A stretch of 6,172 nucleotides of DNA from Oscillospiraceae bacterium (GTDB lineage Bacteria; Bacillota; Clostridia; Oscillospirales; Ruminococcaceae), in NCBI GenBank assembly GCA_031285645.1, contig JAITVU010000215.1, positions 1-6,172 on the forward strand, written 5' to 3'. A model generated the notes under the pieces. It made no database searches. It saw nothing but the letters and a program-made list of their open reading frames with translations, and was not told the origin of the DNA. Every line of letters starts with the position of its first letter. Within the stretch, counting starts at the first letter, position 1. Both the position numbers and the translations under genes were made by a program. Shown piece after piece: positions 6,078-6,172 of the stretch.

Positions 6078-6172
6078 TCATAACAAAATCGGATAGAGCT
6101 TTTTGAGTTTGATTCTGGCGTCGGCAGTAGTGAACTGCCAGTCAACAGAAAGGCAAGCAGCGTTTCTGCGGA
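6078..6172 (-). CDS. Transposase C-terminus, cut by window edge
   Basis: Reading the minus strand in from the right edge gives 30 residues ending in DWQFTTADARIKLKKLYP plus four more, then TGA at 6078-6080. From memory this resembles the C-terminus of IS630-type transposases; the family name is tentative because the catalytic part lies outside the window. Positions 5997-6077, between the regulator stop and this gene, hold no gene and no convincing terminator. The CTAGTACTCTGACC segment at 6055-6068 could hold the end of the element, since IS630-type elements insert at TA, but the other end is needed to tell. The gene is convergent with the regulator, and the locus appears to end here against a mobile element. 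Confidence 0.55.
   Translation of the reverse strand, partial: RRNAACLSVDWQFTTADARIKLKKLYPILL

Overview
The window looks like part of a plant-cell-wall (glucuronoxylan) sugar-acid utilisation locus from a bacterium of the Firmicutes/Clostridia type. This rests on strong GGAGG-type ribosome binding sites, AT-rich promoter regions between moderately GC coding regions, and the gene content. The taxonomic call is an inference; no marker gene is present.

Layout. Positions 1-2085 hold two tandem minus-strand genes for paralogous enolase-superfamily (mandelate-racemase subgroup) acid-sugar dehydratases. The downstream copy runs off the left edge. Positions 2086-2683 are a 598-base divergent regulatory region with several inverted repeats, a candidate minus-strand promoter, an AT-rich operator-like block, a plus-strand promoter with a perfect TATAAT, and a roughly 165-nt multi-hairpin leader. 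Positions 2684-4717 encode a complete cytoplasmic GH67 alpha-glucuronidase (aguA), followed by a strong intrinsic terminator at 4744-4778. Positions 4779-4940 carry palindromes and a promoter for a LacI-type regulator (4941-5996). Its hinge region is unusually short. The right edge (6078-6172, minus strand) holds the last 30 codons of a transposase, so a mobile element borders the locus.

How the genes may work together. AguA would remove (4-O-methyl-)glucuronic acid from imported xylo-oligosaccharides. The two dehydratases would dehydrate an aldonic acid derived from that or a related uronic acid to a 2-keto-3-deoxy acid. The regulator probably senses a sugar-acid intermediate. The AT-rich operator-like sequence upstream of the regulator gene has a recognisable relative in the divergent region, which suggests one regulator for both units. 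The enzyme families are well supported by motifs. The substrate of the dehydratases, the operator assignments and the function of the structured leader are inferences.
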